Below, piece after piece: positions 1 through 11,590 of a stretch of DNA of 64,000 bases. This stretch comes from Antilocapra americana (Eukaryota; Chordata; Mammalia; Artiodactyla; Antilocapridae), in NCBI GenBank assembly GCA_007570785.1, contig ML660204.1, positions 682,001 to 746,000 on the forward strand. The letters are read 5' to 3'. Below the pieces are notes generated by a model, which was not told where the DNA came from, searched no databases, and saw only the letters and a list, made by a program, of their open reading frames with translations. A program made the translations under genes and the position numbers. Position 1 is the stretch's first letter. The number at the start of each line of letters is the position of its first letter.

Positions 1-1310
1 CAGTCCAGCTTTGCACATGGCCCACTCTGCCAGCTTGCGCCTCTGCTCTCGGAGCCCTAGGTTCAGAATCACTGCTCTAATCTAAGTAACCCCACCCCTT
101 CTCTTCTTTCTGTACTCTACCCCTTTACCTATAGAAGTTGCATGTCTCTGACCCCATTTTAATTGCAGTTCCTAAGTGATCCATTGTGTATTAGTTCCCA
201 CCAGAGAGACAGAGTCAAGGTCACTGACTCTGAGGGCCCCCTGGTCTGATGGGAACAAATAACTATGCACGACCACCAATTTTGGACAAGGATTCAGTAA
301 CAAACTCTGGGAGGGCAGACTTCACAGAGGTGGCGATACTCTGGTTCTTGAATGCCGAGAGAAAAAAGGAGAGGCTCAGGGGAATTCTTTGTAGAAGTGA
401 CCGTGAACATGATGGGCCCAGGGGCTGGCAGCCTCCACATGTGTGAAAGTGCAAGTGTATTCAGTTGGTGAGGGGCTAGCCGTCCAGTGGGGCAGGAGAA
501 GATGTCAAAGAGGTGGGCTGGGGCCTAGTAGGGGGCATGAGAGAGAAACAGGCGATAGATGCCCTTGCTGAGTTCTGATTGTCTCCTGTAACTCCCAAGA
601 ATCAACAGAGCTCTGATTAGAGCTCAGATACTGGCTCTTACCCAACCCTGTGGCCCCAGACCTAACAGCACAGGACCTGACACAGAGCAGATGCTCTTTG
701 CTGAATGGATTCATTCAAGGAGGCCTGAGTGCTAACATTAGTCTGCCCTGGAGGGTGAACGTGCTGGGTGCAGAGTCGTCCTGGGCTCCTCCTGGAATAT
801 TTCTTCAGCAAGGCTTTTCCTGCTGCTCTGTACTCGACTAAGTCCTTTACACTCCCATAGCCCCCAAAACTCCCTTCAAAATGTAATGAGGAAAAATATT
901 TAATGTAATTCACGCTTGATCCTAATGATGACTTCCTCAATGTCTGCTCCCAAATTAGACTGTCAGCCAGATGAGGTCGGGGACTGCAGGCCTATTTGCT
1001 GTCCTGCCCTGCGTCCTAGAAGAGAGGCTCTTCTATTCCCAAAAAGAGTAATACAGCATGGGGCACCTTCTTTGATTGGCATTGGTAAGTCTGTTCTGAT
1101 ACAAGCCCTATGCTGAGCCCTGGGGACTAACAGCCCAATTAGACACAGTTTCTGCATCACAGAGATGGATTTCAAGTGACAGCAAGCTAAGGGATGGAAA
1201 CCTGGGGTGCTCCCAGAGCTGAGAGAAGGGAATGTCTCAAAGCCGATACTGTGCAGGGAGAAATTATTCCCCATATCAACAGTTATAGCTACTTTGGGTG
1301 CAACATAAAC
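1..1310. other. Downstream intergenic DNA, mostly unique
   Basis: I see no gene here. Around 640-720 the text resembles the 3' end of an L2/MIR element (an 'acagagcagatgctc' stretch followed by 'gaatggattcattca'). The rest shows no repeat I recognise. Short open frames on both strands lack any recognisable domain and are best read as chance. Confidence 0.5.
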
Positions 1311-1314
1311 ATTT

Positions 1315-1650
1315 AAAAATGAATGACTAGATATAGACTGGTGGTTGTCAGAGGCAAGGTGGACAAAATGGGTAAAAGTGATCAAAAGGTACAAAGTTCC
1401 AATAAAATAAGTCCTGGGGCTATAAGGCATAGCATGGTGACGATAGTTAATAATACTGTATTGTATATTTGAAAGTTGCTAAGAGAATAGGTCTTAAAAT
1501 TTCTCATCACAAAAAAAAGATGTACCATATGGTGAGAGATGTTAACTAGACTTATTGTGGTAATCATTTTACAATATATACAGATACAGAATCATTATGT
1601 TGTATACCTGAAACTAATATGTCAATCACCTCTCCATTTAAAAAGTGAAT
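1315..1650 (+). mobile_element. LINE-1 3' end fragment
   Basis: The text follows the familiar mammalian L1 3' terminus: 'gactggtggttgtcagagg', then 'aataatactgtattgtat', then 'ttgtatacctgaaact'. A related copy lies at 55030-55470. It is non-coding and old. Confidence 0.75.
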
Positions 1651-1654
1651 AACT

Positions 1655-1970
1655 TTCTTATGTACTAAAGAATTCACGTTCACCAAAATGACAACAAAAC
1701 TTATATCATCTGGAAATAAAGTTAACATAAAATCGCACCTCTTGTATGAAGAAAACTATAAACTCTACCAAGGAGCATAAAGTCTCATACCCATAAACAG
1801 CACAACATGCCTCGGGCTGGAAAATGCTATAACCTGTGCACATTCATTATCTGAAAATTAGCATATCAAGTAAATGTCATCCCAATCAAGAGCCCAGGAA
1901 GATTTTATTGTTAAAGTGATCCTAAAATTCAACTGGAAAAATAGATGCATCTTTTTCATAACAAAAAGAC
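1655..1970 (+). mobile_element. Degraded LINE-1 ORF2-region remnant
   Basis: A-rich text resembles the late ORF2 region of old L1s ('cccaatcaagagcccaggaag', 'attcaactggaaaaatag'). It has many stops and no usable frame. Confidence 0.5.
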
Positions 1971-1974
1971 TGAA

Positions 1975-2165
1975 CATTTACTGACCATTGACCATGTGCC
2001 AGACTTGCTATGCATCATTTCATCTCATCCTCACAAAAACACAGTAAGATAGATACTGTTACAATTAACTTTAGACAGATGAGGAAGCAGAGGTTCAGAG
2101 AGAAAGAAAAAATTGCCTGAGATTACACAGTTTGTGGGTGGTTGACCTGGGATTAAAGCTCTGGC
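1975..2165 (+). repeat. MIR SINE
   Basis: The order matches the MIR core: 'catgtgccagacttgctatg', then 'ctcatcctcacaa', then 'gatgaggaagcagaggttcag', then a dinucleotide-rich end at 'ctctggc'. It is old and diverged. A CHR SINE has inserted at its 3' end. Confidence 0.7.
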
Positions 2166-2490
2166 CGGGTTGTCCCTGGTGACTCAGTGGTAAAGAATCC
2201 ACCTGCCAATGCAGGAGACACAGGTTCAATCCCTGATCCCTAGAGGATCCCACATGCCCAGGCACCACAACTACTGAGCCTGTGCGCTAGACCCTGGGAG
2301 CCTCACCTACTGAGCCCACGTGCTGAAACTGCCGAAGCCCGAGCACCCTGGAGCCTGTGCTCTGCAACAAGAGAAGCTACTGCAATGAGAAGCCCGCATA
2401 CTGCAACAGGAGGGTAGCCCCTGCTCCCCACAACCAGAGAAAAGCATGTGCAGCAACAAAGACCCAGCTCAGCCATAAATAGATGAGCAG
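2166..2490 (+). mobile_element. CHR-1-type SINE (tRNA-Glu-derived), long form
   Basis: The head 'ggtgactcagtggtaaaga' is tRNA-derived and is followed by the long CHR body ('ctgtgctctgcaacaagaga', 'gcaatgagaagcccg', 'gcaacaaagacccag'). The 8-bp flank 'taaagctc' occurs at 2154-2161 and at 2495-2502 and fits a target-site duplication. Confidence 0.85.
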
Positions 2491-2499
2491 ATTATAAAG

Positions 2500-3545
2500 C
2501 TCAGGCTGGCTGAATGAACACAAACTCCGTGAATTTAACCACTCCACTCCACCGCCCTACTTGCCAAGAAAAGTTTGAAGATGAGTTGGGACTTGTTCTA
2601 CCAAATATTAAAATAGACCTTCACCACCTAAAACAGTGCCATTTTGAAAAAGGAACGGACAGACCTATTAAACTGAACAGAGTATAGGAATAGAGCCAAA
2701 AGTATAAGGAATTGCAGTGCACAGTAAAAGTAATATGTCATATTGGTGGAGAAAAGATGGAAGTCAATAAACAGAACAGGATGATTGGGTAGCCATTTGG
2801 AGAAAAATTAAGTTGGAGCTCCATCTCTCTCCTTAAATCTAAACTTCACCTCTTAGATCAAGGGTGTATATGTAAACGGTGAAATCTGTTTCTTTTTTGG
2901 GAAGAAACAAACATGTGATTACTTTTATAATCCGGAAATGGAAGTATTTCTAAACATGTTTAAAAGGTTTTTTTTAATCCATCAAGTAAAATCAAGATTT
3001 GACATCATCAGATTAAAAATTCGTATTCGGCAATAAAACACCACAGACAAGGTTAAAGACAGCCAGTGCCGTGGAGGAAAATATCTGTCACATTCATGAC
3101 AAAGAGTTCTTAAAAGTCAGTAGGAAACACCTGAATAGAAAAATAGACAAAAAAAAGAAAAATAGTCAAATAACAATGGCCTAAACAGGCAATTAACAAA
3201 AGGAGAATCACAAATGGAAATAAATACTTGAAAATATTTTCCACTTCATTAGTAACCACAGATAGAAACAAAATTGAGACACCATTTTTCAACAGGTCAG
3301 ACTGGCAAAGATCAAAAGGATTGGCAGAACCTAGTGTTAACAAGGCTGTACAGAAGTGGGCACAGTTTATGCTGGTGGAAGCACAAATTCATATAGTCTA
3401 CTTTGGGAGGCAGTTTACCAAAATGGAACAGAATTATAATGGGAAAATTCTTTGCTAGTCATTCATTTACAGTGATTTATCCCAGGAAGGACGTTAAACA
3501 AGTGAACAACGATCTACGTATGAGGTTGCTTAATACAGTATTGCA
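2500..3545 (+). mobile_element. LINE-1 remnant, ORF2 3' region
   Basis: The text follows the end of L1 ORF2 and the start of its 3' UTR. One example is the block at about 3050-3300, around 'aggaaacacctgaatagaaa' and 'caggcaattaacaaaaggag'. Frames are broken throughout. It continues after the SINE at 3549-3661. Confidence 0.6.
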
Positions 3546-3548
3546 TAG

Positions 3549-3661
3549 GGACTTCCCTGGCAGTCCAGTGGTTCAGACGCCTTGCTTCTACTGGAGGGTT
3601 TGATCCCTGGTTGGAGAACTAAGGTCCCATGTGCTGCATGGTGCAGCCAAAAAAAAAAAAT
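3549..3661 (+). mobile_element. CHR-2-type SINE
   Basis: It starts 'gggacttccctggcagtcca', has the B-box-like 'ggtttgatccctggttgg', and ends 'tgcagcc' with a pure A tail. It interrupts the surrounding L1 remnant. Confidence 0.85.
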
Positions 3662-4065
3662 ACAGTTATATAAAACAGAAAGTAACCTGGAAATTACTTC
3701 AATGATCATCTATAGCGTTAAATAAATTCTGGTGATTCACACAATAGATTACTAGGAAGTGATTAAAAATGAAAATATAAATCTATATTTATTAAGTGAA
3801 CATATGTGTACAACATATTATTGAGTGAAAACAGGACAGGTGAGTACTGTGGACCCATGTAAATTACGAAGGTCAAACTAAGAGTTTGCTTAAAGAGATA
3901 CCTAAAAAATTCACCATCAGCTATAGGAAATGGAATTTTTCCAGTGATATGTAAGTATTTCTTTAAATGTTTTTGTACTGTTTCAATGTTTTATCATCAG
4001 AATGTATGATTTTTATAATCAGAATATTCAATAAAGCTTGCTGTATTTTGATTTTAAAATGGCAC
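3662..4065 (+). mobile_element. LINE-1 3' tail continuation
   Basis: A/T-rich text resembles old L1 3' ends ('ggtgagtactgtggaccc', 'cagtgatatgtaagtatttc'). The family call is uncertain. Confidence 0.4.
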
Positions 4066-4067
4066 TT

Positions 4068-4262
4068 AACACTTATTATACAACCTAGCTAGTTAATATT
4101 ATCACATTTATCATATGTCAATCCTACAAGGAAGGTATTATTCATTCATTTTACAGAAAAGGGAGATAATCCAATGCTCAGAAAGTTTAAGCAACTTGAA
4201 ATGGAAATGTCAGGGCCTGAACACAAGTCTGGCTGACACAAGAGCTCTTTCCATAATGCTAC
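4068..4262 (+). repeat. MIR SINE
   Basis: It has the MIR landmarks in order: 'taacacttattatac', 'atcctacaaggaaggtatta', 'cattttacagaaaag', 'agcaacttgaaa', 'gcctgaacacaagtctggct'. It is strongly diverged. Confidence 0.6.
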
Positions 4263-4311
4263 ACTGTTACTAATAATTAATAGTTATTAATATTTTAATA
4301 ATCTATGCCTC

Positions 4312-4470
4312 TTGAATCTGCCTGCAATGCAGGAGACCGGGGTTTGGTTGCTGGGTCAGAAAGATGCCCTGGAGAAAGAAATGGCAATCCACTTCAGTAT
4401 TCTTGCCTGGGAAATCCCATGGACAGAGGAGCCTGGTGGGTGTAGTCACGACTTAGTGACTAAACCACCA
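4312..4470 (+). mobile_element. Bov-tA-type SINE, 5' truncated
   Basis: Diagnostic ruminant blocks are present: 'gcctgcaatgcaggagac', 'ttcagtattcttgcctggga' and 'tggacagaggagcctggtgg'. Confidence 0.85.
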
Positions 4471-4605
4471 TTGTGTGTCTATTAAGTGCCAGGTGCTTGA
4501 TAGATGTTTTCTTTAAACTCCCAGCAAACTGAGAGCAGCAGGGTAGGTATTAACCCTCCTACCAAAGTACAGTAGCTTGCCTCAGGTAGAAACTGCTACC
4601 CCAGG

Positions 4606-4842
4606 TTTGCTGTTGCTGCTGTGCTGTGCTCAGTCACTCAGTTGTGTCTGACTTTTTGCAACCCCAAGGACTGTGGCCCACCAGGCTCCTCTGTCCATGG
4701 AATTTTCCAGGCAAGAATACTGGAGTGGGTTGCCATTTCCTGTTCCAGGAGATCTTCCCATAACAGGGTTCAAACCCACATCTCTTACATTTCCTGCATT
4801 GGCCAGTGGACTCTTTATCCCTGCGCCACCTGGGAAGCCCAG
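4606..4842 (-). mobile_element. Bov-tA-type SINE
   Basis: Read on the plus strand it runs 'cagttgtgtctgac', 'ccaccaggctcctctgtcca', 'ggcaagaatactggagtggg' and ends 'gccacctgggaagccc', the reverse of the SINE head. Open frames across it are SINE text, not genes. Confidence 0.9.
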
Positions 4843-4997
4843 CTCCAAAACCTCTCTGCTCCAATTGGCCACATTTCCTGCTTATCTGGTAGAATACTGT
4901 CAATACCTTGAGAAATTATTTGCCCTGAAGTCTTTGCTCCTCCACAGGTCCTTACATCTCTGCCTTGTAGCTCATTGGTTAGATCATAGAGCCTAAA

Positions 4998-5212
4998 TGG
5001 GGCTTCACTGGTGGCTCAGATGGTAAAGAATCTGCCTGCAATACAGGAGACCCTTTGATCCCCAGGTCAGGAAGATCCTGTGGAGAAGGGAATAGCTACC
5101 CACTCCAGTATTCTTGCCTGGAGAATTCCATGGACAGAGGAACCTAGTGGGTTACAGGGGTCACAAAGACTCGGACTGGACTTAGCAACTAACATTTTCA
5201 CACTTAGTGCTT
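4998..5212 (+). mobile_element. Bov-tA-type SINE
   Basis: It begins 'ggggcttcactggtggctca', contains 'cactccagtattcttgcctg', and ends near 'cttagcaactaacattttca'. It appears full length. Confidence 0.9.
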
Positions 5213-6600
5213 AAATAGAGATTATGCCTTTGACCATAATGCAGATGTTTACTTTTACAATGAAGTATTTAAACAAGAATGTTGAGAAGTCTTAATTTAT
5301 CTGCTAATTTGATCACCGAGTTCAGAAACCTTGGGCTCTCCCCTGGCAGACTAAAACCAAGGCAGCCAGGCTTCAACGCAGTGTAGCTCAGAATGCTGAG
5401 GGCCTCTCCATTCATGCTGCTGACCACATCTCTCCCAGGTTTTTCATCGCAAAAGCCAAGCATCAGGACTGGCCCAGAGTGGCATTCAGTTAATGCCAGC
5501 TGAAGGGAGGAAAAAAGAACGTTCTGCCATGAGAGACAGAGATTTCAACCAGGCAACTTGAAAGGGGCCTTGGAGGCTGAGTGAAATTTAATTGAGCAGA
5601 GATGAGGGTAGGCTTGGATGAAGGCAACATGGTTGCAGTCACTTGGAGACCCACCTCTATACAGTGCCGTCCACAGTTTCAAAGTGCTTTCCTATAATAA
5701 TCACAACAGCTTCCATTGACTGAAGGCTTGCCTCATGCCAGGCGCCAGGTGCTTTATATCTCTGCTTTCTTATTCATGTATTTTTAATGTATTATGATTA
5801 CTGTTGTCTTTATGATTAATATTTACTTGCTGTCTCTCTCTGCTAGCTCCACACAAGCTCTACGGAAGCAGGGTTTTTTATATGTTGTGTTCAAAACAGT
5901 GCTTTGTACTGAACAGGTTACTGAATTGTCCACAGAGCCCCACGAGGTAAGATCTTTTGCCCCCATTTTACAGATGGGCAACCTGAGGCTCAGAGGGGAC
6001 AAGTGACTTTTCCAAAAGTAGAGATCCCACAAGAGGACAAGACTAAAAATACATCTGTGATCTCTCTCTCCATTCCCGCTGTATGGAGTCCATTACCGTT
6101 GCCTGGACTCAGAAATGTCCAGTTGGCCTCAATGTTGGGAGCGGCCAACCTGCCTGCTCCTCACTTAACTAATAATGATAACAGCCTTGCAACACTGACC
6201 CCTCCCTGAGCACTTGCCACTACACACCAGGCGCTCTTCCCAGTGCTTCACATGGTTTGACTCCGAGCAACTTAGGAAGTACTTGCTATGACGCCTTTAT
6301 AGCAGTTGAGGAATCTGAAGCCCAGGGAAGTTAAAAACCTTTGCAATAACCATACAACCTGTCAGTGGTGAGTTCAGAATTCAGAATCCAGCAGTCTGGG
6401 CCCAGCGCCCATGCTTTTCACCCCTGGCCACAATGCCTCAGCAAGATGGCAAGCAGTGGGGACAGAGCTGGGATTTCTAGAGCACTTATGAAGGCCAAGG
6501 CCATTCTGCCTGGCAACTATTAGGCATGCTCTCCTGTTTCTCTTCATGCTCTCTTTTCAACCTCACAATCACCCTGTGAAGTTAAAGAGGAGGAAACTGG
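5213..6600. other. Intergenic DNA with MIR/L2 fragments
   Basis: Apparently unique text at about 5230-5690 is followed by an L2/MIR patch at about 5695-6010 ('cccattttacagatgggcaa') and a plus-strand MIR at about 6180-6425. A further short MIR-like patch lies near 6480-6600. No gene is supported. Confidence 0.5.
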
Positions 6601-6604
6601 AGTT

Positions 6605-6840
6605 CTGAGCACCGGACAGATGAGACAGAGTTGATTAGTGGTTGCCTACGGCTTGTGTGGTGGGGAGGAAATGGGGAGTGGCAGTTAATGGGTATTTTGG
6701 GGGTGATGAAAATGTTTTAAAATTGATAGGGGTTGATTACACAACTGTGAATATACTAAAAATCAATGAATTATACACACTTTAATGGTAAAATGCGTGG
6801 CAGGGGGATTATATCTTAATAATGCCTTTTATCTTAAAGG
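6605..6840 (+). mobile_element. LINE-1 3' end fragment
   Basis: The text is 'gattagtggttgcctacgg', then 'gggtgatgaaaatgtttt', then 'gtgaatatactaaaaa', which is the standard old L1 3' terminus. Confidence 0.6.
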
Positions 6841-6964
6841 AGGGGCCATGGAAGGAAGTGGCAGGGGTGGAATTTCCACCTGCTTCAGATCAAAAACTTT
6901 GGAAAACTTTGGAACCGCTGTTGCCTCTTCTTTGTCTCTCACTTCTCACATACAATTATCAGCA

Positions 6965-7865
6965 ATCAGCGTAGATCCTAAGGTGTGTTCCCACTTCTCC
7001 CACCGCCTGGTCCTAGCCACCACCTCATCCCCAAACCACCACACCCCTTCTAAGCAGTCTCCTTCCTCTTCCCTTGCTCTCTCTCTCCTCTGTTCTCCAC
7101 AGAGGGATCCTATTAAAGCATTCCTATCAGATTTCCCTCTTTTGCTTAAAAGCCTCCAGTGGTCTAAAAATAAAATTCATTTACAATTCAGCACTGGCCC
7201 CTGGCCACACTGGTCCTCAGACACACCCCAGCCTCCAGGCCTCTGCACCTGGGTGCCTCTTCCCTGGAACACTCTTGGTCCTGGTACCAGAAACCCACGC
7301 TTGTTCCTCAGTTTCACTCGGGGCTCTGTTCAAATGGAAAACCTGCTGCAGAGAAGCCCTGGCTGACCTCCCAACCTGAGCCAGCCACCAAGCCCTGCTC
7401 GTCTCTATCTCACCTCTGCCCTGCCTGTTGTCCTTCAGGGCACCTTTGGTTAATCAAAAGTCCACACTTTTGCTGAACCACCTGTCTCCCCCACTAGAAT
7501 GTGCCATCCCTGGGAGCAGGAGCTTCATTCTGGATCCCTGCGACTAGAACAATGCCCCTACAGAGTAGACACTCAAAAAATGAGAAAGGATCTGACACCA
7601 AAGTGCTGGCTCCTTTCACAGCCCCAGATCAAGCAAATAAGACTCATCACCACGTTTAACACACTGCTCATGGAAAAGTCTACACCCCCCTCACTGCACC
7701 CCATGAGTGCCGTATCTGAGCCACTGATCACTCTGAAATGTATTTGTGCAGGGTGATAGTTCCCTACCGGACTGGGAGCTCCGGAAGGGCAGGGCCGAGT
7801 TGTATGTAGCCCTTGACATCTGGCCTAGAGTGTTGAACAGCATTTGGTAAATCTTTTGGTCACTG
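6965..7865 (+). mobile_element. L2 LINE 3' region
   Basis: L2 landmarks run in order: 'ttaaaagcctccagtggtct', 'ccaggcctctgcacctg', 'ccctggctgacctccc', 'gtgccatccctgggagcag'. A second L2-3'-end-like block sits at about 7700-7860 ('actgggagctccggaagg'). The 193-codon open frame at 6785-7366 lies mostly in this element and is not considered a gene. Confidence 0.65.
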
Positions 7866-9119
7866 GCCAAAGAAGATAAATTTCAAAACCAATGGCAGTT
7901 TAATTTCTCTTTTCCTAAATGTAGCAAAGCCACCACCTTCCATTCTACTGCTTTGAAAAATGCTTCAGCTCCATTTCCAAGGGAACCAAGTCATAGGCAA
8001 CCCTTGGAATTCCTTGGGTTCTGAGCTGTGCCAGGGAAAGCTCCTTGCCGAATGGAGTTTGCCAACTGAGCCCAGAAAACCTGTGTGAACAGCAGGCACA
8101 CTTAAAGCACCACTTGGTGAACACTGCTTCCTGTTATCTCGGGGAGAAACAGGAGCATGAGAGGCTGGCTTAAGGAGAAAACGCCTGGAGTGTAAGTAGG
8201 ACCGGGCGTCACTCCACACACACACACAATATCCACCAAAAAAAGCCTCCAAGGGCCGCCCCTCGATCTACAGGCGGTGCCGTGGAGTTGAGCCCCTTCT
8301 CAGTCTGCTCCCTCACTCCAGCACACCCTCCCTGTACTGGTTCACACTGTCATCTTTGTCTGCCATGCCCTTCCCTCCTCCTAGGAGCGGGGTGCTACCC
8401 TGCCCACCCTGCCCACCCCTCCTCTGTGAAGTCTTTTTCCACCTCTCCTGTCCTGGCACCCTTTCCTCCGACAGAAAACACTCTGTTCTGAGCTGCGGGT
8501 GTCAGCACCGACCCTACCATTTGATCCATCAAAGCGTCAAGCTGGAGAAGATCACACAATGCCCTCAGGGAACTTACGGTCTAGTGGGGGAGACCAAGGC
8601 AAACAAATACATTGCAAGTTGGAGAAAGGGCTTAGAAGGAAACAGCGTTCAGTGAGAGACACTGCACAGCCAGGTAGAGACGGGGGGCGGGAAACCAGAA
8701 CGGGTGGTTGGGGAAGGCTTCTTAGAAGAGACGGCACTAAATGAGTACCTGAAAGATGAGTATGAGTGAGCCAAGCAGAGAGTGGGGAGAAATTACCAGA
8801 AACAGGGCAGCACATGTGAGGGTGTCATGGCCTGTAAGCGCTTGGCATTACCGAGCACCAAAAGGAGGCCTGGCAGAGCGGCATGAGGGGAGGAGACTGG
8901 CCTTCTAGAAGGTCCTAACCACTCTGAATCACCACTCTGAGACTTGTTTCTCTCCTCCTGTTTCTCTCTCCCCCCACCTCAGAAGGGCTGGAGTACATGT
9001 TCCTCCTCTCTGTCTCCAGGGCAGAGCAAGACACCTGGCCCTCAAGAGCATTTGGCAAGTTCCTGGGGGCGGTACTGTCCCTGGCTGTGTGGGTGAGCCA
9101 TCTCTCTTCCTGCCCGTTC
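7866..9119. other. Intergenic DNA, partly old repeat
   Basis: About 8285-8480 is pyrimidine-rich, L2-like text. About 8500-8900 resembles an old interspersed repeat that I cannot assign ('agggaacttacggtctagtg', 'ggaaggcttcttagaagag'). A short CA run lies near 8215-8228. No gene is supported. Confidence 0.4.
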
Positions 9120-9438
9120 CCCACCCCGAAAGCCACCCCCAGTCAGCTCGCCCAACTGAAGTGCCGGGGATGGTTAACCACACGCTGCTGACAGAAACAG
9201 ATGGAACAGGAGCCGCTGTGAGAGCTACGGTTACCGTGCTTGATAAACGCCACTGACAACCCCGCTGGCAGATGTGACCACTGCACAGTCCTCGGAGACG
9301 AGATTCTCCGGGTAAACTGCGATCAGGTAGCAACTAGTACGAGAGGGCCTGCCAAAGTCACGCGCCCTGAGACACACTGTCAGTGTGAAGTTCAAAACCG
9401 CTTCCAAGGTCAACCGTTTTTAGTCGCAGTACTCTGAC
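9120..9438. other. Unique CpG-richer patch
   Basis: This stretch has no repeat I recognise and carries clearly more CpG than its A/T-rich surroundings ('acggttaccgtg', 'acgagattctccggg', 'cacgcgccctg'). It is too short and sparse to be a classic CpG island. It could be a regulatory element downstream of KIF3B, which is inference only. Confidence 0.3.
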
Positions 9439-9439
9439 A

Positions 9440-10190
9440 ATGAGACGCATGGTTTTTTTTTTCCCTCCACCCAATAAGTCTCTGATTCTCCAGACACCAA
9501 ATGGGTGTCCTACAAATCAATTTTCAATACTGACACTAGCTTCCAGTATTTAAGGACTTGGTCCCACAAGACTGCCCCCTGCTTCAGAGGCTAGTCCAGT
9601 GTTCCAGGTTGCCACTTGGACCTCTGACCAACCAGCTATAACTGCCGAAGGTTTCCACAATCCTTTCCTCAGGTTAAATAATTACTAGAATGAATGGCTC
9701 ACAGAAACTCAGGAACGCACTTTAGCTACTATTACCATTTTACTGATGCAACTCAGGAACATCCAAATGGAATAATTGCACAGTGCAAGGTCAAGGGAGG
9801 GCCATGGAGCCTCCTGGCCCTCTTCGGGCACGCCATCCTTCCAGCACTTTCGTGAGTTCACCAGCCTGGAAGCGTTCCAAACCCCCATCGTTCAGGTGCT
9901 TTTATGGATGGGTTCCATTAAAAGGCAGGCCGGAATGACTGAATCATTGACTATCCGCGATTAACTCAATCTCCAGTTCCTCTCCTCTCCCCTCCCCGGA
10001 GGTCAGGAGCGGTGCTGAAAGGTCCAACACTAATCACATGATTGGTTCCTCTGGCAACCAACCTCCACCCCGAAGCTATCCATAGGTCACTCTGTTACTC
10101 TTATCATTAAGTAAATTTCAGGAGTTGTAGAAGTTTGGGGGGGGGGACAAAGACCAACTATATACTTCTTACTCTGTCACACGAGGTCTG
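9440..10190 (+). mobile_element. Ancient LTR-like element (solo LTR)
   Basis: Blocks are typical of old mammalian retroviral LTRs: 'atgactgaatcattgacta', 'actcaatctccagttcctct', 'atcacatgattggttcctct', and 'gacaaagaccaactatatac' near the 3' end. No gag, pol or env text lies beside it, so it looks like a solo LTR. I cannot name the family with confidence. A G run lies at 10136-10146. Confidence 0.5.
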
Positions 10191-10719
10191 AGTAGTTTCT
10201 TGATTTTTTTTTTTTCTTAAAACAATCCAGAAGATGAGAAGACAACCTGGTGAGTCAGCAGGAATTTCCAAGTTGCCCAGCAACGCTGCCCTGTACCTCC
10301 CCTGATAGGTTAGCCCCTGACCCACCCAGGGCTCTGTCACTTTCAAGAACACACTTATAATTCTTCAAATCACACTTTGAACCCTTGCTTTCTGCCTAAT
10401 GAGTTTTGATTTTATTCTAAAATAGTTAACTATGTAGGCTAGGCTAACCTATGATTTTTAACTCTTGGGAAAGAAAGAGGACTATAGGGACGTTTGAGGG
10501 CATCTTCTGAAATGTTAAGGATCATTTGCCTAATCACATAAACCACTGTCCTCTCTGTGCTCTTTTCATTTCTTGTTAGTATACCTATCTTTAAAGTCCT
10601 ATACTATAACCTTTTTTTACCGTGGCTCTGCATGCTTCCTCCTAGTGAGGGTAGAAAAGGATTGCAGATACCTTCCCGTGAAATCCTAGTTGTCTGTTAC
10701 ATGCAGCTTTCACAGGTGC
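10191..10719. other. Unique intergenic DNA
   Basis: Nothing recognisable is seen apart from a T run near 10204-10216. Confidence 0.4.
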
Positions 10720-11055
10720 TGTCCCCTCTTTGAACAAATTTCTTTCTTTATTCCTGTCCCGATAACTCTTTGCCCTCTGGATCTCACTTTACGCCATTTC
10801 TTCAGAAAGCCCTTCCCTTCTCTCTACTCACCCAATCCAAATCAGGCTCCTATTACTCTCTCATAATATCACTTCACATTTGTCATGACTGGTTATTATA
10901 TGTGCAGGTGTGTTTGGTTAGCATTTACCCCACCTCCCTCTCCCATGCAAGCACAAGCTGTGTGTGGGCAGGGACTACGTTGCTCACATCTCTATATCCA
11001 GTTCCTGAAACAGCATGGCACAGAGGAGATACTCAACATGTATTTGTTAAGTAAT
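10720..11055 (+). mobile_element. L2 LINE 3' end
   Basis: The text runs 'cacaggtgctgtcccctc', 'tcagaaagcccttccc', 'gtgggcagggactacgttg', 'cagcatggcacagaggagat' and ends at 'catgtatttgttaagtaa'. This is the typical L2 3' terminus. Confidence 0.7.
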
Positions 11056-11209
11056 TAGCTGCTTTTCTATAGAGGCCTAGGGTTCTCTGAACATAAAATA
11101 CCCAGTACTAGCTTCTAGTTTCTTAGGATACAAATTGCTCACGGTGTCTTCTAAACCCAGGGCCCTGTCATAGCAATAACCAAATAATTTTATTATTTGG
11201 TGGTGGCAG

Positions 11210-11350
11210 GGGGTGGGGGGGGCTTTGGTGGTATGAGGGAATCGCAGCACACCGTTTGTATGACCTCAGTTCCCTAACTAGGGATCGAACTCAGGCCCTT
11301 GGCAGTGAAAGTGCAGAGTCCTAACCACTGGACAACCAGGGAACTCCCAA
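11210..11350 (-). mobile_element. CHR-2-type SINE
   Basis: On the plus strand it ends 'ccactggacaaccagggaac', the reverse complement of the CHR head, and carries 'ctagggatcgaactcaggcc'. It is one of only two CHR copies seen on the minus strand. Confidence 0.8.
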
Positions 11351-11369
11351 TAACCACATCTGAAAATGT

Positions 11370-11590
11370 CTGCTTTCATGCACATACTTGTGCACTTACT
11401 GCTTTAAATGCAATGCTAATCTTCACAGTGGCCCTTCCAGGTGTGGAATATGACCCTGTTTTACAGACAAGGACCCCCATGGTTTAGAGAGACAAACTAA
11501 ACTCCCCATAGTTGCACAGTTAGTTAAGCATAGGCACAGCAGGATTCAAGCTGAGCTCAGAGTCCAGGGTCTGAGCTCCTTCTATTGAGT
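11370..11590 (+). repeat. MIR SINE
   Basis: MIR order is seen: 'cacttactgctttaaatgc', 'ccctgttttacagacaagg', 'gttgcacagttagttaagc', 'cagagtccagggtctgagct'. Confidence 0.6.

Noticed and set aside
4630..4903. Overlapping open frames on both strands with repeated similar peptides elsewhere in the window
   Set aside because: They are translations of Bov-tA SINE text, as are those near 23030-23408, 26977-27207, 50246-50546, 57723-57983 and 59427-59667.
6785..7366. 193-codon plus-strand open frame
   Set aside because: It lies mainly in an L2 LINE remnant, has no recognisable domain and no splice or promoter context.
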